Positions 16,310 through 25,657 are shown, numbered from the stretch's first letter. The stretch is 55,947 nt of DNA from an uncultured Opitutia bacterium (GCA_903873805.1 CAIQQB010000012.1:1-55947), one strand, 5' to 3'. Notes: a model not told the origin generated them from the sequence alone. Made by a program: numbers and translations.

Positions 16310-16332
16310 GGGTGAGCGGAGGGGGATGGCAG

Positions 16333-18027
16333 CTAGACCCGGAAGGCGGTCCCGAGTTTTTTCCCGAGCAGCACCGACATACCCCCGAGGGTCAGGGCAA
16401 GAAACACCATTGCCCAGACCCCGAGGGCGCTGGCGATGAACTTGCCGTCGCCGAGGAGGCCGAACAGCTCCAAGATCGCCTTGGTGATCGGGTAGTAGGC
16501 CTGCTTCTGCGCGAGGATAAGCGAATCGGAGACTTCGAGCATCGCGAAAGCAAAGGCGAGCAAGCCGCCGGCAATGAGGTTGGCCGCGATGAGCGGCAGC
16601 GTAATTTTGATCAGGGAGCGGAAGGGCGGGCAGCCCAGGTTCTGGGCCGCCTCCTCGAGGGTGACGCTTGTCTGCTGGAAGCCGGCCACCGCCGTCCGCA
16701 CCACATAGGGCAGCCGGCGCACGGCGTAGGCGATGACGAGCAGGATGGTGGGGTTTTGCACCGGGTTCAGAAACGAAAAGGTCCGTCCTTCCTGGCTCAT
16801 CGCCAGATAGCCGAAGGCCAGCACCAAGCCCGGCACCGCCAGCGGGAGCATGGTCAGGAAGTCGAGGACCTGGCGGCCGGGCAGCCGGGAACGGACGATG
16901 ACGTGCGCGATGGCGACGCCAAACACCAGATCGGCGACGGTCGAGAGGCTGGCAAATTTCAGGCTGTTCGCGATGGCGGGCACGGTCAGGTCGTGGCCGA
17001 GGGCCGCCGAGAAATTGCCGAGGGTGTAGCTGGCGGGGAGGACGGTTCCATACCAGTCGCCGGAAAAGGCCACCAGGATCACGCCGAGGTGCGGCAATAT
17101 CGCACAACCGGTCACGCCGGCCAGCAGCAGCGTGCAGAGCCAGGCGCGGGCCGGCGGCAGCGTCCGCGCCCCCCCGGTGGCGGCGGACTTGCCGGAGAGC
17201 ACCGGCGGCGGGCGGCCGAAGACGCCGCGGCCGACGGCGTAGAGCAGGACGGTGAAGGCCAGCATGACGGCGACGAGGGCGAACGGCGCGGGGTTACCGC
17301 CGATTTCCTTCAGCCGGTCGTAGATCTGGACGGAGGCGACCCGCGGATAGTCGAAGATCAGCGGCACCCCCAGCTCGGTGAACGCCCAGATGAACACGAT
17401 CGTGCCGCCGGCGAAGAGGCCGGGGCGGATGAGCGGCAGGGTGATCCGGAAGAAGCGTCGGCCCGGGGTGCAGCCCAAGTTCTGCGCGGCCTCCTCCATC
17501 GCCGGGTCGAGGTTGCCGAGCGCCGCGGCGGTGTTGAGATAGATGATGGGATAGAGCGCGAGCGCCTGGACGATCGCGATGCCGGCGAAGGGGTGGACGG
17601 CGAACCAGTCGTGGGTCCAGCCCGCCGGCCGCAACCCGAGCGCGACGACGGCGGCGTTGAAGGCGCCGGTCTGACCAAAGATCTGCTTGAGGCCGATGGC
17701 CCCGACAAACGGCGGCAGCACCATCGGCACGAGCACCAGCGCGCCCAGCAGTCCCTTGCCCGGAAAAACAAACCGGTCGGTGACAAACGCCAGCGGCACC
17801 CCGATCAGCAGGGCGAGCCCTGTCGTGGTGCCGGCCAGCAGCAGCGAGTTCTCCAGCCCGCCACGGTAGAGCGGGTCGGCCAGCAGAGCGGCCACATAGG
17901 CGAAGGTGAACCGGCCGTCGGCATCAAGGAAACCGCCCCGCAGGATCTGCAGGACGGGCCAGAGAAAAAAAACGGCGAAGCAGGCCGCCGTGATCAGAAA
18001 CACCAGCCGGGCAAACGGGCGCGACAT
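16333..18027 (-). CDS. Fused two-domain ABC permease (Fe(III)/FbpB type)
   Basis: 564 aa, about 12 membrane spans. It contains two complete permease modules, each with the ATPase-contact EAA loop: EEAAQNLGCTPGRRFFRITL in the first half and EEAAQNLGCPPFRSLIKITL in the second. This is the layout of FbpB/SfuB-type ferric iron permeases and some thiamine/2-aminoethylphosphonate systems. The membrane subunit would form the whole channel. No substrate-binding protein or ATPase gene is adjacent: the flanking genes are an EamA exporter and uspA. The substrate therefore cannot be assigned from context; proximity to mntH/mntR makes a metal plausible but unproven. Confidence 0.88.
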   Translation of the reverse strand: MSRPFARLVFLITAACFAVFFLWPVLQILRGGFLDADGRFTFAYVAALLADPLYRGGLENSLLLAGTTTGLALLIGVPLAFVTDRFVFPGKGLLGALVLVPMVLPPFVGAIGLKQIFGQTGAFNAAVVALGLRPAGWTHDWFAVHPFAGIAIVQALALYPIIYLNTAAALGNLDPAMEEAAQNLGCTPGRRFFRITLPLIRPGLFAGGTIVFIWAFTELGVPLIFDYPRVASVQIYDRLKEIGGNPAPFALVAVMLAFTVLLYAVGRGVFGRPPPVLSGKSAATGGARTLPPARAWLCTLLLAGVTGCAILPHLGVILVAFSGDWYGTVLPASYTLGNFSAALGHDLTVPAIANSLKFASLSTVADLVFGVAIAHVIVRSRLPGRQVLDFLTMLPLAVPGLVLAFGYLAMSQEGRTFSFLNPVQNPTILLVIAYAVRRLPYVVRTAVAGFQQTSVTLEEAAQNLGCPPFRSLIKITLPLIAANLIAGGLLAFAFAMLEVSDSLILAQKQAYYPITKAILELFGLLGDGKFIASALGVWAMVFLALTLGGMSVLLGKKLGTAFRV

Positions 18028-18087
18028 CGGGCGCAGTGTGGTCGCCGGCCGGCGGCGGAGACAAGTCGGAACCGCCGGCGCCCGGAC

Positions 18088-18504
18088 TCATTTGGCCCGC
18101 AGCAGCAGCACCGGGACGCTGATGCTGTGCTGGACGCGGATGGCCGTCGTGCCGAAGACGAGGTCGGCCATGAAGGTGTGGCCGTGGGTGCTCATCGCCA
18201 CCAGGTCGCAGCCGTGCCGGTTCACCCAGGCGACGATTTCGTGGACCGGCTCGCCATAGGCCAGCTCGACCTCCGCCGCGATCCCCGCCGCGGCATACTC
18301 GGCCTGCACACTTTCCAAGTACCGGCGGCTGTCGGTCACCTGCCGGTCCGAGGCATTGGGGCCGTAATATTTGGCCGAGGCACTGGTGACGACATGGAGC
18401 AGCACGACGCGGCTCTGCCGTAGCGCCGCCAGCTCCTTGATGTGGTCGATGATGGCGCGGTCGGTCGGGGTGCCGTCGAGGGTGACGAGGATGTCGTGGT
18501 ACAT
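18088..18504 (-). CDS. Universal stress protein UspA family
   Basis: 138 aa, a single Usp domain. The start MYHDILVTLDGTP and the end ISVPVLLLRAK are typical, and the ATP-binding loop STHGHTFMADLVFGTTA follows the G-2x-G-9x-G(S/T) spacing loosely. ATG at 18502-18504. It lies 16 bp after mntH on the same strand, so it probably shares the mntH transcript and its metal control. A MntH-UspA pair fits a role in manganese or stress physiology. Confidence 0.9.
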   Translation of the reverse strand: MYHDILVTLDGTPTDRAIIDHIKELAALRQSRVVLLHVVTSASAKYYGPNASDRQVTDSRRYLESVQAEYAAAGIAAEVELAYGEPVHEIVAWVNRHGCDLVAMSTHGHTFMADLVFGTTAIRVQHSISVPVLLLRAK

Positions 18505-18520
18505 GGGATGACTTGCAGGG

Positions 18521-19921
18521 TTAGCCGCCGCGGATGATGCGCCAGGCGTCACGCAGGGACTCCGGCAGACTGTAGAGGGCCATGGCGGTGATCAATACCG
18601 CGCTGCCCCAGCCGAAAACGGTCAGGAACCAGCCGTTGGCCCACCGCCCCATGAGCCGGCGCGAAGAGGTGAAATGGAGCAGGGGAAACATGGCGAACGG
18701 CAGCAGGAGGCAGAGGATGACCTGGCTGAGGTTGACGAGGTCGGTGACGCCGCCGTTGCCGCGGATGCTGATGATCCAGATGGCCGGGACGACCGCGAGG
18801 GTGCGGGAGATCATCCGGCGGACCCAGGGGCGGATGCGCCAGCTCATGAATCCTTCCATCACCACCTGACCGGCCAGGGTGCCGGTGATGGTGCTGCTCT
18901 GCCCGCTGGCGAGCAGCGCGATGGCGAAGAGCGTGCTCGCCAGCGTGGTGCCAAGCAGCGGGGCGAGGGTGAGGTGCGCGATGCGGATCCAGTCACTGTC
19001 GGGGCTGAACGGCACGACCTGGCCACCCGCGACCGTCACACTTTGCTTCCCATAGAACACCAACGCCGCCAGCACGAGGATCGCGGCGTTGACGAAGAAG
19101 GCGACGGTCAGCGCGACGGTGGAGTCGAAAGTGTTGTAGCGGATGGCGGTGCGGACGGAGGCCTCGTCGGTCTTGAGCTGTCGTGTCTGCACGAGGGCGG
19201 AGTGGAGGAACAGGTTGTGGGGCATGACCGTGGCCCCGATCATGCCAATGGCCACCACGATCATTCCCTCGGCGCGGAGGTTGGGCTGCGCCAGCGCCCG
19301 GCCCATGTCGAACAAATCGGGCTGCAACTGCGGCAGGACGAAGATCTCAATGGCGTAACAAACCCCGATGGTGACGACCAGCACCGCGACCAGCGCCTCG
19401 ATGATCCGCATGCCGAAGCCCATCAGGGCGAGGAGCAAGAGCACGTCCAGGGCGGTGATGAGGACCGCCCAGGTCATCGGAATGTGGAAAAGCAGGTTGA
19501 GCGCGACGGCGCTGCCGAGCGACTCGGCGAGGTCGGTCGCGGCGATGGCAATCTCCATCGCGATCCAATTCGGCCAGCGCGTCCAGCGGGGGTAGAAGTC
19601 GCGGCAGCACTGGGCGAGGTCCCGACCGGTGACCAGGCCGAGGCGGGCGGCGATCACCTGGAGCACGAGGGCCATGGCACTGGCCGCCGCCACGACCCAG
19701 AGCAGACCGTATTTGAATTGGGCCCCCCCGGCGAGATCCGTGCCCCAGTTGCCCGGATCCATGTAGCCGACGCTCACGAGGAGGGCCGGACCGGCGAAGG
19801 CCCGCCACTGCCGCCAGAAACCCGCCTGCGCGGGCGGCACCGGCACCGTGCCGTGCACGCCTTCCAGCGACCGGCGGCGCTCCGCCGGCGGAGGCCCCGG
19901 ATTATTTTGCCTCGTCTCCAT
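18521..19921 (-). CDS. mntH: Nramp-type Mn2+/Fe2+ transporter
   Basis: 466 aa, eleven or so membrane spans. The two metal-site signatures are present: GYMDPGNWGTDL in span 1 (Asp and Asn ligands of the DPGN motif) and MPHNLFLHSALVQTR in span 6 (Met ligand). Nramp proteins import Mn2+ with protons. ATG at 19919-19921 gives a cytoplasmic N-tail of about 30 residues rich in Pro/Arg. The start codon abuts the palindromic operator at 19923-19940, and the divergent neighbour is a MntR-type repressor, so manganese repression is expected. Confidence 0.95.
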   Translation of the reverse strand: METRQNNPGPPPAERRRSLEGVHGTVPVPPAQAGFWRQWRAFAGPALLVSVGYMDPGNWGTDLAGGAQFKYGLLWVVAAASAMALVLQVIAARLGLVTGRDLAQCCRDFYPRWTRWPNWIAMEIAIAATDLAESLGSAVALNLLFHIPMTWAVLITALDVLLLLALMGFGMRIIEALVAVLVVTIGVCYAIEIFVLPQLQPDLFDMGRALAQPNLRAEGMIVVAIGMIGATVMPHNLFLHSALVQTRQLKTDEASVRTAIRYNTFDSTVALTVAFFVNAAILVLAALVFYGKQSVTVAGGQVVPFSPDSDWIRIAHLTLAPLLGTTLASTLFAIALLASGQSSTITGTLAGQVVMEGFMSWRIRPWVRRMISRTLAVVPAIWIISIRGNGGVTDLVNLSQVILCLLLPFAMFPLLHFTSSRRLMGRWANGWFLTVFGWGSAVLITAMALYSLPESLRDAWRIIRGG

Positions 19922-19922
19922 G

Positions 19923-19940
19923 TTGTAGCAATGGCTACAA
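19923..19940. promoter_or_regulatory. Predicted MntR operator between mntH and mntR
   Basis: TTGTAGC-AATG-GCTACAA, a perfect 7-bp inverted repeat with a 4-bp centre. It lies 1 bp upstream of the mntH ATG and 48 bp upstream of mntR. An AT-rich TATATT follows at 19941-19946, and TTGACA is present on the minus strand at 19954-19959. Symmetry, position and neighbours fit a DtxR/MntR-type site controlling mntH (and uspA) and possibly mntR itself. Confidence 0.65.
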
Positions 19941-19988
19941 TATATTGCCGGCTTGTCAACCGGCGAATCCCTTTTTAGCTGATCGGGC

Positions 19989-20444
19989 ATGAGTTCAACC
20001 GCGTCTGCGCCGGCCAAGCCCCGTCCCGCCCCGCCCAGGGTCAGCCTGCTGCGCACCAGGAAGGAGCATGCGCAGGAGACCGCCCAGGATTATGTCGAGA
20101 TGATTGGCGAACTCATCGCCACCACGGGCGAGGCGCGGGTCACCGACCTGGCCCGCCGCCTCGGCGTCACGCATGTCACGGTCAACCGCACCATCCAGCG
20201 CCTCCGCCGCCGGGGGCTGGTCACGGCGCTGCCCTACCGGTCGATTTTTCTCACCGATGCCGGGCGCCAGCTCTCGGAGGAGTCCCGCTTCCGGCATCAG
20301 GTGGTGGCGGATTTTCTCAAGTCCCTCGGTGTGCCCGCCGCCGTCGCCTATGCGGACGCCGAGGGCATGGAGCACCACGTCAGCCGCGAGACACTCGAGG
20401 CCTTTGCCAAGCATCTCCGGCCCGGCCGTGACCGGGCCGGTTGA
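19989..20444 (+). CDS. mntR: Manganese-responsive DtxR-family repressor
   Basis: 151 aa. The winged-helix domain (residues about 30-90) contains a clear helix-turn-helix (VTDLARRLGVTHVTVNRTIQ). The dimerisation/metal-binding domain carries the DtxR/MntR ligands: the Glu/His of ESRFRHQVV, and AEGMEHHVSRE. There is no C-terminal SH3 domain, as expected for MntR rather than DtxR/IdeR. It is divergent from mntH across the palindromic site, so it is the probable Mn2+-dependent regulator of it. Confidence 0.92.
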   Translation: MSSTASAPAKPRPAPPRVSLLRTRKEHAQETAQDYVEMIGELIATTGEARVTDLARRLGVTHVTVNRTIQRLRRRGLVTALPYRSIFLTDAGRQLSEESRFRHQVVADFLKSLGVPAAVAYADAEGMEHHVSRETLEAFAKHLRPGRDRAG

Positions 20445-20487
20445 CAAACAACCCCGGGGACCCTTTGGCTCCGGCTGAACCATCCGC

Positions 20488-22485
20488 ATGTCCGCCGCTT
20501 CCGAGCCGCCCGCCGACCGCGCGCCCATCGACCAGACCACGCTGCTGATGTCGGCGAAGCTGCGGCTGGCGCCCGAGCTGCTGGTGGTGCAGGTCCGGCC
20601 CGACCGGCTGATGGTGAAATATCTCCCCGGCCGCCGTTATCTGGTGGCCACTGCGCCCCAATGGAAGGCGCTCGTGACGTTCGCCGAGGGCCGCACCGTG
20701 CCCGATGTGCTGACGCAGCTCATCTCCGAGCGCCGCAGTCCCCCCCTCCGGGAATTTTACGAGCTGGTGCTCAAGGCCTGTCGCCACGGTATCCTGCAAG
20801 CCGACGGCCTGCCGCTGCCGGAACCCGATCCGCCGGTTCAATGGCGCGCCCGCGCCCGGGGCCGCGCCGCCCGCTGGCTCGCCCTCCTCGCCATGGCCGC
20901 CGCAATTGTGACCCTGCTCATCCGGCCGCTGGAGATGCCGGAGAACGCCGGGCAGCTGGTGCTCGGTTGGCTGCTGACCTGCGCCGCCACCAGCGCGGGC
21001 TATGCACTCGCGGCCTGCCTGGTGCGCGGGGCCGATGCCGAGATCTACGCCCCGACCTTCGCCTGGCGCACCCTCGCCCCGCATTTCCGGGCCGATCTCG
21101 AGGATGTGGCCATGGGCGGCCGGGAGGCCGAGATCGACACCGCGCTGATGCGCCTCGCACCACAGTTTGTCTTCGCCGCCGTGGCTGCCCTGCACAGCCC
21201 GGGGCTGCTGTTTCCGCTGCTCTGCGGGGTGCTGTATCACATCTCGCCGCTCTGGCCGTCCCCCATGCTCAGCCTGCTCCGGGCGCTCTACCGGGATCCG
21301 CAGCTGACGACCACCTATGATTTTCTTTTCGCCCAGAACCGTCTGTTTTCCGTGCTGCTGCGCTCCCGGCTCCGGTTTGCCGACCGCAAGTTCCTGCTCG
21401 TCTGCGCCGGCTACACCCTGGTCTGGTTGTTCCTCGTCTGTCTGGCCGGGGGCGCCCTACTGCATGTGAACGCCTTCACGCTGGTGCACCGTTTCCAGGC
21501 GGCCCGGGGCCTGCATTTCACCGCCCTGACCCTGCTCGTGACCTTTGGTGCCATGGTGCTGTCCACCGCCGGGGTGCTGGGCTGGATCGGCTTCCGCCAC
21601 CTCCGGGGCTGGCTGCGGGATCGCGCCGAACGCCGCCGGCGCCCCGACCCGGCCGAGATCTCGCCCGCCACAATTTCCGCGCAACTCGCCGGGACCTTTC
21701 TCTTCAGCCGGCTCCCGCCGGCGGAACTCGCGGCGTTGGTCGCCGTCATCCGGCCCGAGTCGCACCCGGCGGGCGCCACCGTGATCCGCGAGGGCGACCC
21801 CGGCGACCGTCTCTATGTGGTCTTTTCCGGCCGGGTCGAGGTCGTGCAGGAGCTGACCGTCGGCCGGCCCGAACCGGTCGCCGTGCTTCAGCCGGGTGAC
21901 GTCTTCGGGGAGATCTCCCTGCTCCACGGCGTCCCGCGCACGCGCACGGTGCGCTGCGCCACACCGGCCGTGCTGCTGGCGCTGACCAAGGAGGACTTCA
22001 CCAGCTTGGTACTGTCCCGTCTGTCCCGGGAGTTCATCGCCGACGCCGTGCAGAAGGTCGGTTTTCTCCATCGCATTCCCCTCGCGCGCACTTGGAGCCC
22101 ATACGCGCTGGCGTCCTTTGCGGAGCGTTCCAGTTTTCAGAACTTCAAGGCGGACGAGATCGTGGTGCGCGATGGCTCGGACAACAGCTTCTTCTACCTG
22201 ATCTACGAGGGGGAACTGGCGGTGCTGAAGGGGGAGCGCGAGGTCGCCCGGCTCGGCCCCGGCGAATTCTTCGGCGAAATCAGTCTCCTGCAGAACAGCG
22301 TGGCCACGGCCGGCATCGTCGCCCGCCGTCCTAGCCGCTGCCTCGCCATTGTGAAACGGGAGTTTCTCCAGTTCATGGCCCACGATTTCCTCATCGGGTT
22401 GCAGTTTGAGGACATTACCACCAAGCGCCTCGGCCGCGCCCTGTTTCCCCTCAAGGGCAAGTCCATCGAGGAGGGTTACAACTGA
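20488..22485 (+). CDS. Membrane protein: PqqD-like start, degenerate M50-like core, two cNMP-binding domains
   Basis: 665 aa. Residues about 15-115 resemble a PqqD-like peptide-recognition domain (RYLVATAPQWKALVTFAEGR). Residues about 130-390 hold several membrane spans laid out like M50 site-2 proteases, with the pattern GYALAACLVRGADAEIY where HExxH would lie, so zinc ligands appear lost. Two cyclic-nucleotide-binding domains follow: FSRLPPAELAALV to VFGEISLLHGVPRTRTVRC (about 405-520), and a second with GEFFGEISLLQNSVATAG (about 545-650). Each has the phosphate-binding cassette shape (FGEISLL). A possible role is a nucleotide-gated membrane sensor or inactive protease; the M50 relation is inference. 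Confidence 0.75.
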   Translation: MSAASEPPADRAPIDQTTLLMSAKLRLAPELLVVQVRPDRLMVKYLPGRRYLVATAPQWKALVTFAEGRTVPDVLTQLISERRSPPLREFYELVLKACRHGILQADGLPLPEPDPPVQWRARARGRAARWLALLAMAAAIVTLLIRPLEMPENAGQLVLGWLLTCAATSAGYALAACLVRGADAEIYAPTFAWRTLAPHFRADLEDVAMGGREAEIDTALMRLAPQFVFAAVAALHSPGLLFPLLCGVLYHISPLWPSPMLSLLRALYRDPQLTTTYDFLFAQNRLFSVLLRSRLRFADRKFLLVCAGYTLVWLFLVCLAGGALLHVNAFTLVHRFQAARGLHFTALTLLVTFGAMVLSTAGVLGWIGFRHLRGWLRDRAERRRRPDPAEISPATISAQLAGTFLFSRLPPAELAALVAVIRPESHPAGATVIREGDPGDRLYVVFSGRVEVVQELTVGRPEPVAVLQPGDVFGEISLLHGVPRTRTVRCATPAVLLALTKEDFTSLVLSRLSREFIADAVQKVGFLHRIPLARTWSPYALASFAERSSFQNFKADEIVVRDGSDNSFFYLIYEGELAVLKGEREVARLGPGEFFGEISLLQNSVATAGIVARRPSRCLAIVKREFLQFMAHDFLIGLQFEDITTKRLGRALFPLKGKSIEEGYN

Positions 22486-22525
22486 CTGCTCCGCCGGCCC
22501 CGGCCGGCGCCCGAGATTCCGCGCC

Positions 22526-23395
22526 GTGCGCATCATCGACGCCCACGTCCACCTCTACCCGCCGGAAGTGAACGCCGATCCGGCCGGCTGGGCGGCGGCG
22601 CACCGGGAGCCGCACTGGGCGGCGCTCAGCGCCCGCCGCCGGCGCGACGGCCGGCCGGTGCAGGGCTTCCCCTCGCTGGCCGAACTGCTGCGCACCCTCG
22701 ACGCCGCCGGGATCGAGCGGGCGGTGCTGCAGGGCTGGTATTGGGAAAACCACGACAACTGCGTCCGCCAGAACCGGTTTTATGCCGAATGCGTGCGGGC
22801 CCACCCCGACCGGCTGGCGGCGTTTGCCACGCTGCATCCCGCGGCCGGGGCCGCGGCGCTGGACGAGGTGCGGCGGGCGCACGGCGAGGGCCTGCGCGGT
22901 CTCGGCGAACTCTCGCCGCACTCCCAGCACTTCGCACCCGACGATCCGGGGTGGGGCGCGGTGCTCGCGCTGGCGGCGGACCTCCGCCTGCCCGTCAACC
23001 TCCACGTCACCGACCCGTCGTCGCGGCCGTATCCGGGCCGGGTCGAAACGCCGCTGGCGGACTTCGCCCGGCTCGCGCGGGCGCACCCGCGCGTGACGTT
23101 CATTCTTGCCCACTGGGGCGGCGGGCTGCCGCTGGCGGAGCTGCCCAACGTGCTGGTGGATACGGCGGCCTCGCCGCTGCTTTACGGGACGGAAGTCTGG
23201 TCGCGAATTGGCCGGGAGGTGCCGGCGGATCGCGTGTTGTTCGGTTCGGACTACCCGCTCGAGCTTTACGCGCGGACGCAGCCCGGGGCCGGGTTGGGTC
23301 CGCTGGTGGAGGAGGCGCGGGTCGAGGTGCCCAACGCTGACGTGCGCGCCGCCCTGTATGCGGGTAACATCCAGAGACTGCTCGGCTGGCCGTGA
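22526..23395 (+). CDS. Amidohydrolase family 2 (TIM-barrel) protein
   Basis: About 289 aa from GTG at 22526 (the open frame upstream overlaps the previous gene and lacks similarity). The metal-site pattern of amidohydrolase-related proteins (PF04909) is present: IDAHVHLYPP (HxH), LHVTDPSS, FILAHWGGG and FGSDYPLE (Asp). The family includes ACMSD-type decarboxylases and lactone hydrolases, so the reaction cannot be fixed from sequence. Starts 41 bp after the cNMP-domain protein on the same strand. Confidence 0.88.
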   Translation: MRIIDAHVHLYPPEVNADPAGWAAAHREPHWAALSARRRRDGRPVQGFPSLAELLRTLDAAGIERAVLQGWYWENHDNCVRQNRFYAECVRAHPDRLAAFATLHPAAGAAALDEVRRAHGEGLRGLGELSPHSQHFAPDDPGWGAVLALAADLRLPVNLHVTDPSSRPYPGRVETPLADFARLARAHPRVTFILAHWGGGLPLAELPNVLVDTAASPLLYGTEVWSRIGREVPADRVLFGSDYPLELYARTQPGAGLGPLVEEARVEVPNADVRAALYAGNIQRLLGWP

Positions 23396-23725
23396 GGACG
23401 GCGCCGCCCGCCGGCCCCGAGAGCTCCCACTAGGATTGCGCGCCCGATTGGTTCGCCCCGCCAGCCTCGTTTCCCACTAACATGTCAACTATTAGTTGAC
23501 ATGTTAGTGGGGGCGGGACGGGTTAAGTCAGGCACGCTCGGATGGTTTCGTCGGTGAGATGGTTGACCGGGGACGAGGCGGGCAGGGTGGCACCGACCTG
23601 CCCGAGACTGAGCGGGCGATTGCGCGCGGGCCCAGGCCGATGGGCACACGTTGCAGCGGCCGGCGACCGAGCGGCGGCAATATTCGCTTGGCCTGCCCGC
23701 CGCGCCGCCGCATGAAGGACGCCCC
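23396..23725. other. Intergenic region with a 39-bp palindrome
   Basis: Apart from the palindrome at 23473-23511 I see no gene. The reading frames here on both strands are out-of-frame shadows with Arg/Pro/Ala-rich composition. The last 200 bp must contain the ridA promoter, but no good -35/-10 pair was recognised. Confidence 0.5.
23473..23511. repeat. 39-bp palindrome family E, copy 1
   Basis: Arm CCCACTAACATGTCAACTA, one central T, then its exact reverse complement. A second copy with the same left arm and two mismatches in the right arm is at 42097-42135. The flanks of the two copies are unrelated and no T-run follows, so it is not an ordinary terminator. Confidence 0.9.
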
Positions 23726-24187
23726 ATGAATCCGGAAACCCGCCTCGCCGAACTCGGCCTCAAACTCCCCGCCGCCCCCGCCGCCGCCGGCAACTACCTC
23801 CCGGTGGTGCGTACCGGCCGGCTGCTCTTTTGCGCCGGCACCATCTGCGCGCTCGACGGCCAGATGACCCACACGGGTCAGGTCGGCCGCGAACAGACCG
23901 TGCAGTCCGGCTACGAGTCGGCGCGCATCTGCGTTTTGAATGCGCTGGCCAACATCCGCGCCGCCACCGGCTCACTCGATCGGGTGGAACGCATTGTGAT
24001 GCTCAACGGGTTCGTCAACGCCCTCGCTGGTTTCGCCGACAGCCCGGCGGTGATCAATGGCGCCAGCGACCTGCTGGTCGCGGTTTTCGGCGAGGCCGGC
24101 AAACACGCTCGCGCCGCCGTCGCCGTCGCCGGCCTGCCGAGAAACTCCACCACGGAGGTTCAGGTCATCCTGGAGTTGAAGGACTGA
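23726..24187 (+). CDS. ridA: RidA (YjgF/YER057c/UK114) family protein
   Basis: 153 aa, longer than canonical RidA (about 128) and beginning NPETRLAELGLKLP, as in the subgroup often annotated as endoribonuclease L-PSP-like. Core motifs: GRLLFCAGTI, NALANIRAATGSLDRV, VFGEAGKHARAAVAVAGLPR and a C-terminal TTEVQVILEL. The Arg in KHARAAV corresponds to the carboxylate-binding Arg of imine deaminases. ATG at 23726-23728. Classic RidA hydrolyses 2-aminoacrylate, but members of this subgroup can differ. Confidence 0.88.
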   Translation: MNPETRLAELGLKLPAAPAAAGNYLPVVRTGRLLFCAGTICALDGQMTHTGQVGREQTVQSGYESARICVLNALANIRAATGSLDRVERIVMLNGFVNALAGFADSPAVINGASDLLVAVFGEAGKHARAAVAVAGLPRNSTTEVQVILELKD

Positions 24188-24334
24188 CTGTGGGCGGGGC
24201 GGGCTGATTCCCGGGCCGCGCGCGTGCCCCCAACGCGCGGAGAGTGGCTGTCGGTCAAGCCGTTCCGTTCAGCGCGAGATTGCTATATGCAAATCGCCCT
24301 CGACTCCGGACCGGTTTGAGTCGATGTTGACGCT

Positions 24335-25630
24335 ATGGCCAAATCGTCACGCATGACCCTTTGCTCCTTCTGCGGCAAGTCGCAGACAGAGGTGAAGAAG
24401 ATCATCGCCGGTCCAGGCGTCTACATCTGTGACGCCTGCGTGAGCGTGTGCAAAAACATCATTGACCGGGAAATCAAGGTCCCCGCCGTCGAGACCAAGC
24501 TGGCTTTCCGCATCGTCAAACCCGCCGCGCTCCGCAAGTCGCTCGACGACTTCGTCATCGGCCAGGACCACGCAAAGAAGGTGCTGTCGGTCGCGGTCTA
24601 CAACCATTACAAGCGGCTGATGTTCGACGCCGGCCAGACGCCGACCGGCGGCGCCGAGCTCGCGCCCGAGTTCAACGACGTCGAGGTCGAGAAGAGCAAC
24701 ATCCTGCTCGCCGGCCCCACCGGCTCCGGCAAGACCCTGCTCGCCCGCACCCTCGCACGGATCCTCGACGTGCCGTTCGCGATCTCCGACGCCACGACGC
24801 TCACCGAGGCCGGTTATGTCGGCGAGGATGTGGAAAACGTGGTCCTGCGGCTCCTCCAAGCCGCCAACTACGACGTAAAGAAGGCCGAGTGCGGCATCAT
24901 CTATATCGACGAAATCGACAAGATCGGCCGCAAGACCGAGAACGTTTCCATCACCCGCGACGTCTCGGGCGAGGGCGTGCAGCAGGCCCTGCTCAAGATT
25001 CTGGAGGGCACCACCTGCAATGTGCCGCCCCAGGGCGGGCGCAAGCACCCGAATCAGGAATACGTTCAGGTCAACACCTCGAACATCCTCTTCATTTGCG
25101 GCGGGGCGTTTGTCGGTCTCGATGCCATCATCCAGCGGCGGCTCGGCCACCGCAGCGTCGGCTTCGTCTCCATCCAGGCCCAGCACGCCAAGGAACTCCG
25201 GCCCGAGGCGATGATGAAGTCCATCGCGCCGGAGGACCTTATCCGCTACGGCATGATCCCGGAGTTCATCGGCCGCCTGCCGGTCATCTCGGTGCTCGAC
25301 CAGTTACAGGTTGCCGACCTCGAAAAGATTTTGCTCAAGACCAAGAACGCGATGGTGAAGCAGTATTCCAAGCTGTTCGCCATGGACGGAGCGCGGCTGC
25401 GGCTCACGTCCGACGCCGTGCGGGCCATCGCGCAGAAGGCGATCGAGCTCAAGACGGGCGCCCGGGCGCTGCGCGCGATCATGGAAAATCTCATGCTGGA
25501 GGTCATGTACGAGTTGCCGCAGCGCGACGATGTGGTCGAGGTGGTGATTGACGAGGGCGTGGTGGCGGGCCGCCACAAGCCCCGGCTCCGCCGTGCCGGC
25601 AAGGGCGAGTCCGCCCAGGACGCCGCCTGA
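24335..25630 (+). CDS. clpX: ATP-dependent Clp protease ATP-binding subunit ClpX
   Basis: 431 aa. The N-terminal zinc finger has CSFCGKSQ ... ICDACVSVC; the AAA+ core has Walker [13 protein letters not shown], Walker [10 protein letters not shown] and the sensor-2 region [20 protein letters not shown]. ClpX unfolds tagged proteins and feeds them to ClpP. The ClpP-docking IGF-type loop is represented by [12 protein letters not shown] nearby. clpP is not next to it. An inverted repeat (CGACTC ... GAGTCG, 24301-24323) lies just upstream of the ATG. A GC hairpin with Ts follows the stop. Confidence 0.98.
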   Translation: MAKSSRMTLCSFCGKSQTEVKKIIAGPGVYICDACVSVCKNIIDREIKVPAVETKLAFRIVKPAALRKSLDDFVIGQDHAKKVLSVAVYNHYKRLMFDAGQTPTGGAELAPEFNDVEVEKSNILLAGPTGSGKTLLARTLARILDVPFAISDATTLTEAGYVGEDVENVVLRLLQAANYDVKKAECGIIYIDEIDKIGRKTENVSITRDVSGEGVQQALLKILEGTTCNVPPQGGRKHPNQEYVQVNTSNILFICGGAFVGLDAIIQRRLGHRSVGFVSIQAQHAKELRPEAMMKSIAPEDLIRYGMIPEFIGRLPVISVLDQLQVADLEKILLKTKNAMVKQYSKLFAMDGARLRLTSDAVRAIAQKAIELKTGARALRAIMENLMLEVMYELPQRDDVVEVVIDEGVVAGRHKPRLRRAGKGESAQDAA

Positions 25631-25657
25631 GGCGGGCCACGGACAGCTGGAATGTAG

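Noticed and set aside
16312..18423. 703-aa plus-strand open frame antisense to the ABC permease
   Set aside because: Asp/Gln/Arg-rich composition typical of a shadow frame opposite a high-GC gene; the minus strand has clear permease motifs.
23473..23511. 39-bp palindrome as an integron attC site or a rho-independent terminator
   Set aside because: attC sites are longer with unpaired bases and RYYYAAC/GTTRRRY ends, which do not fit; there is no T-run for a terminator.
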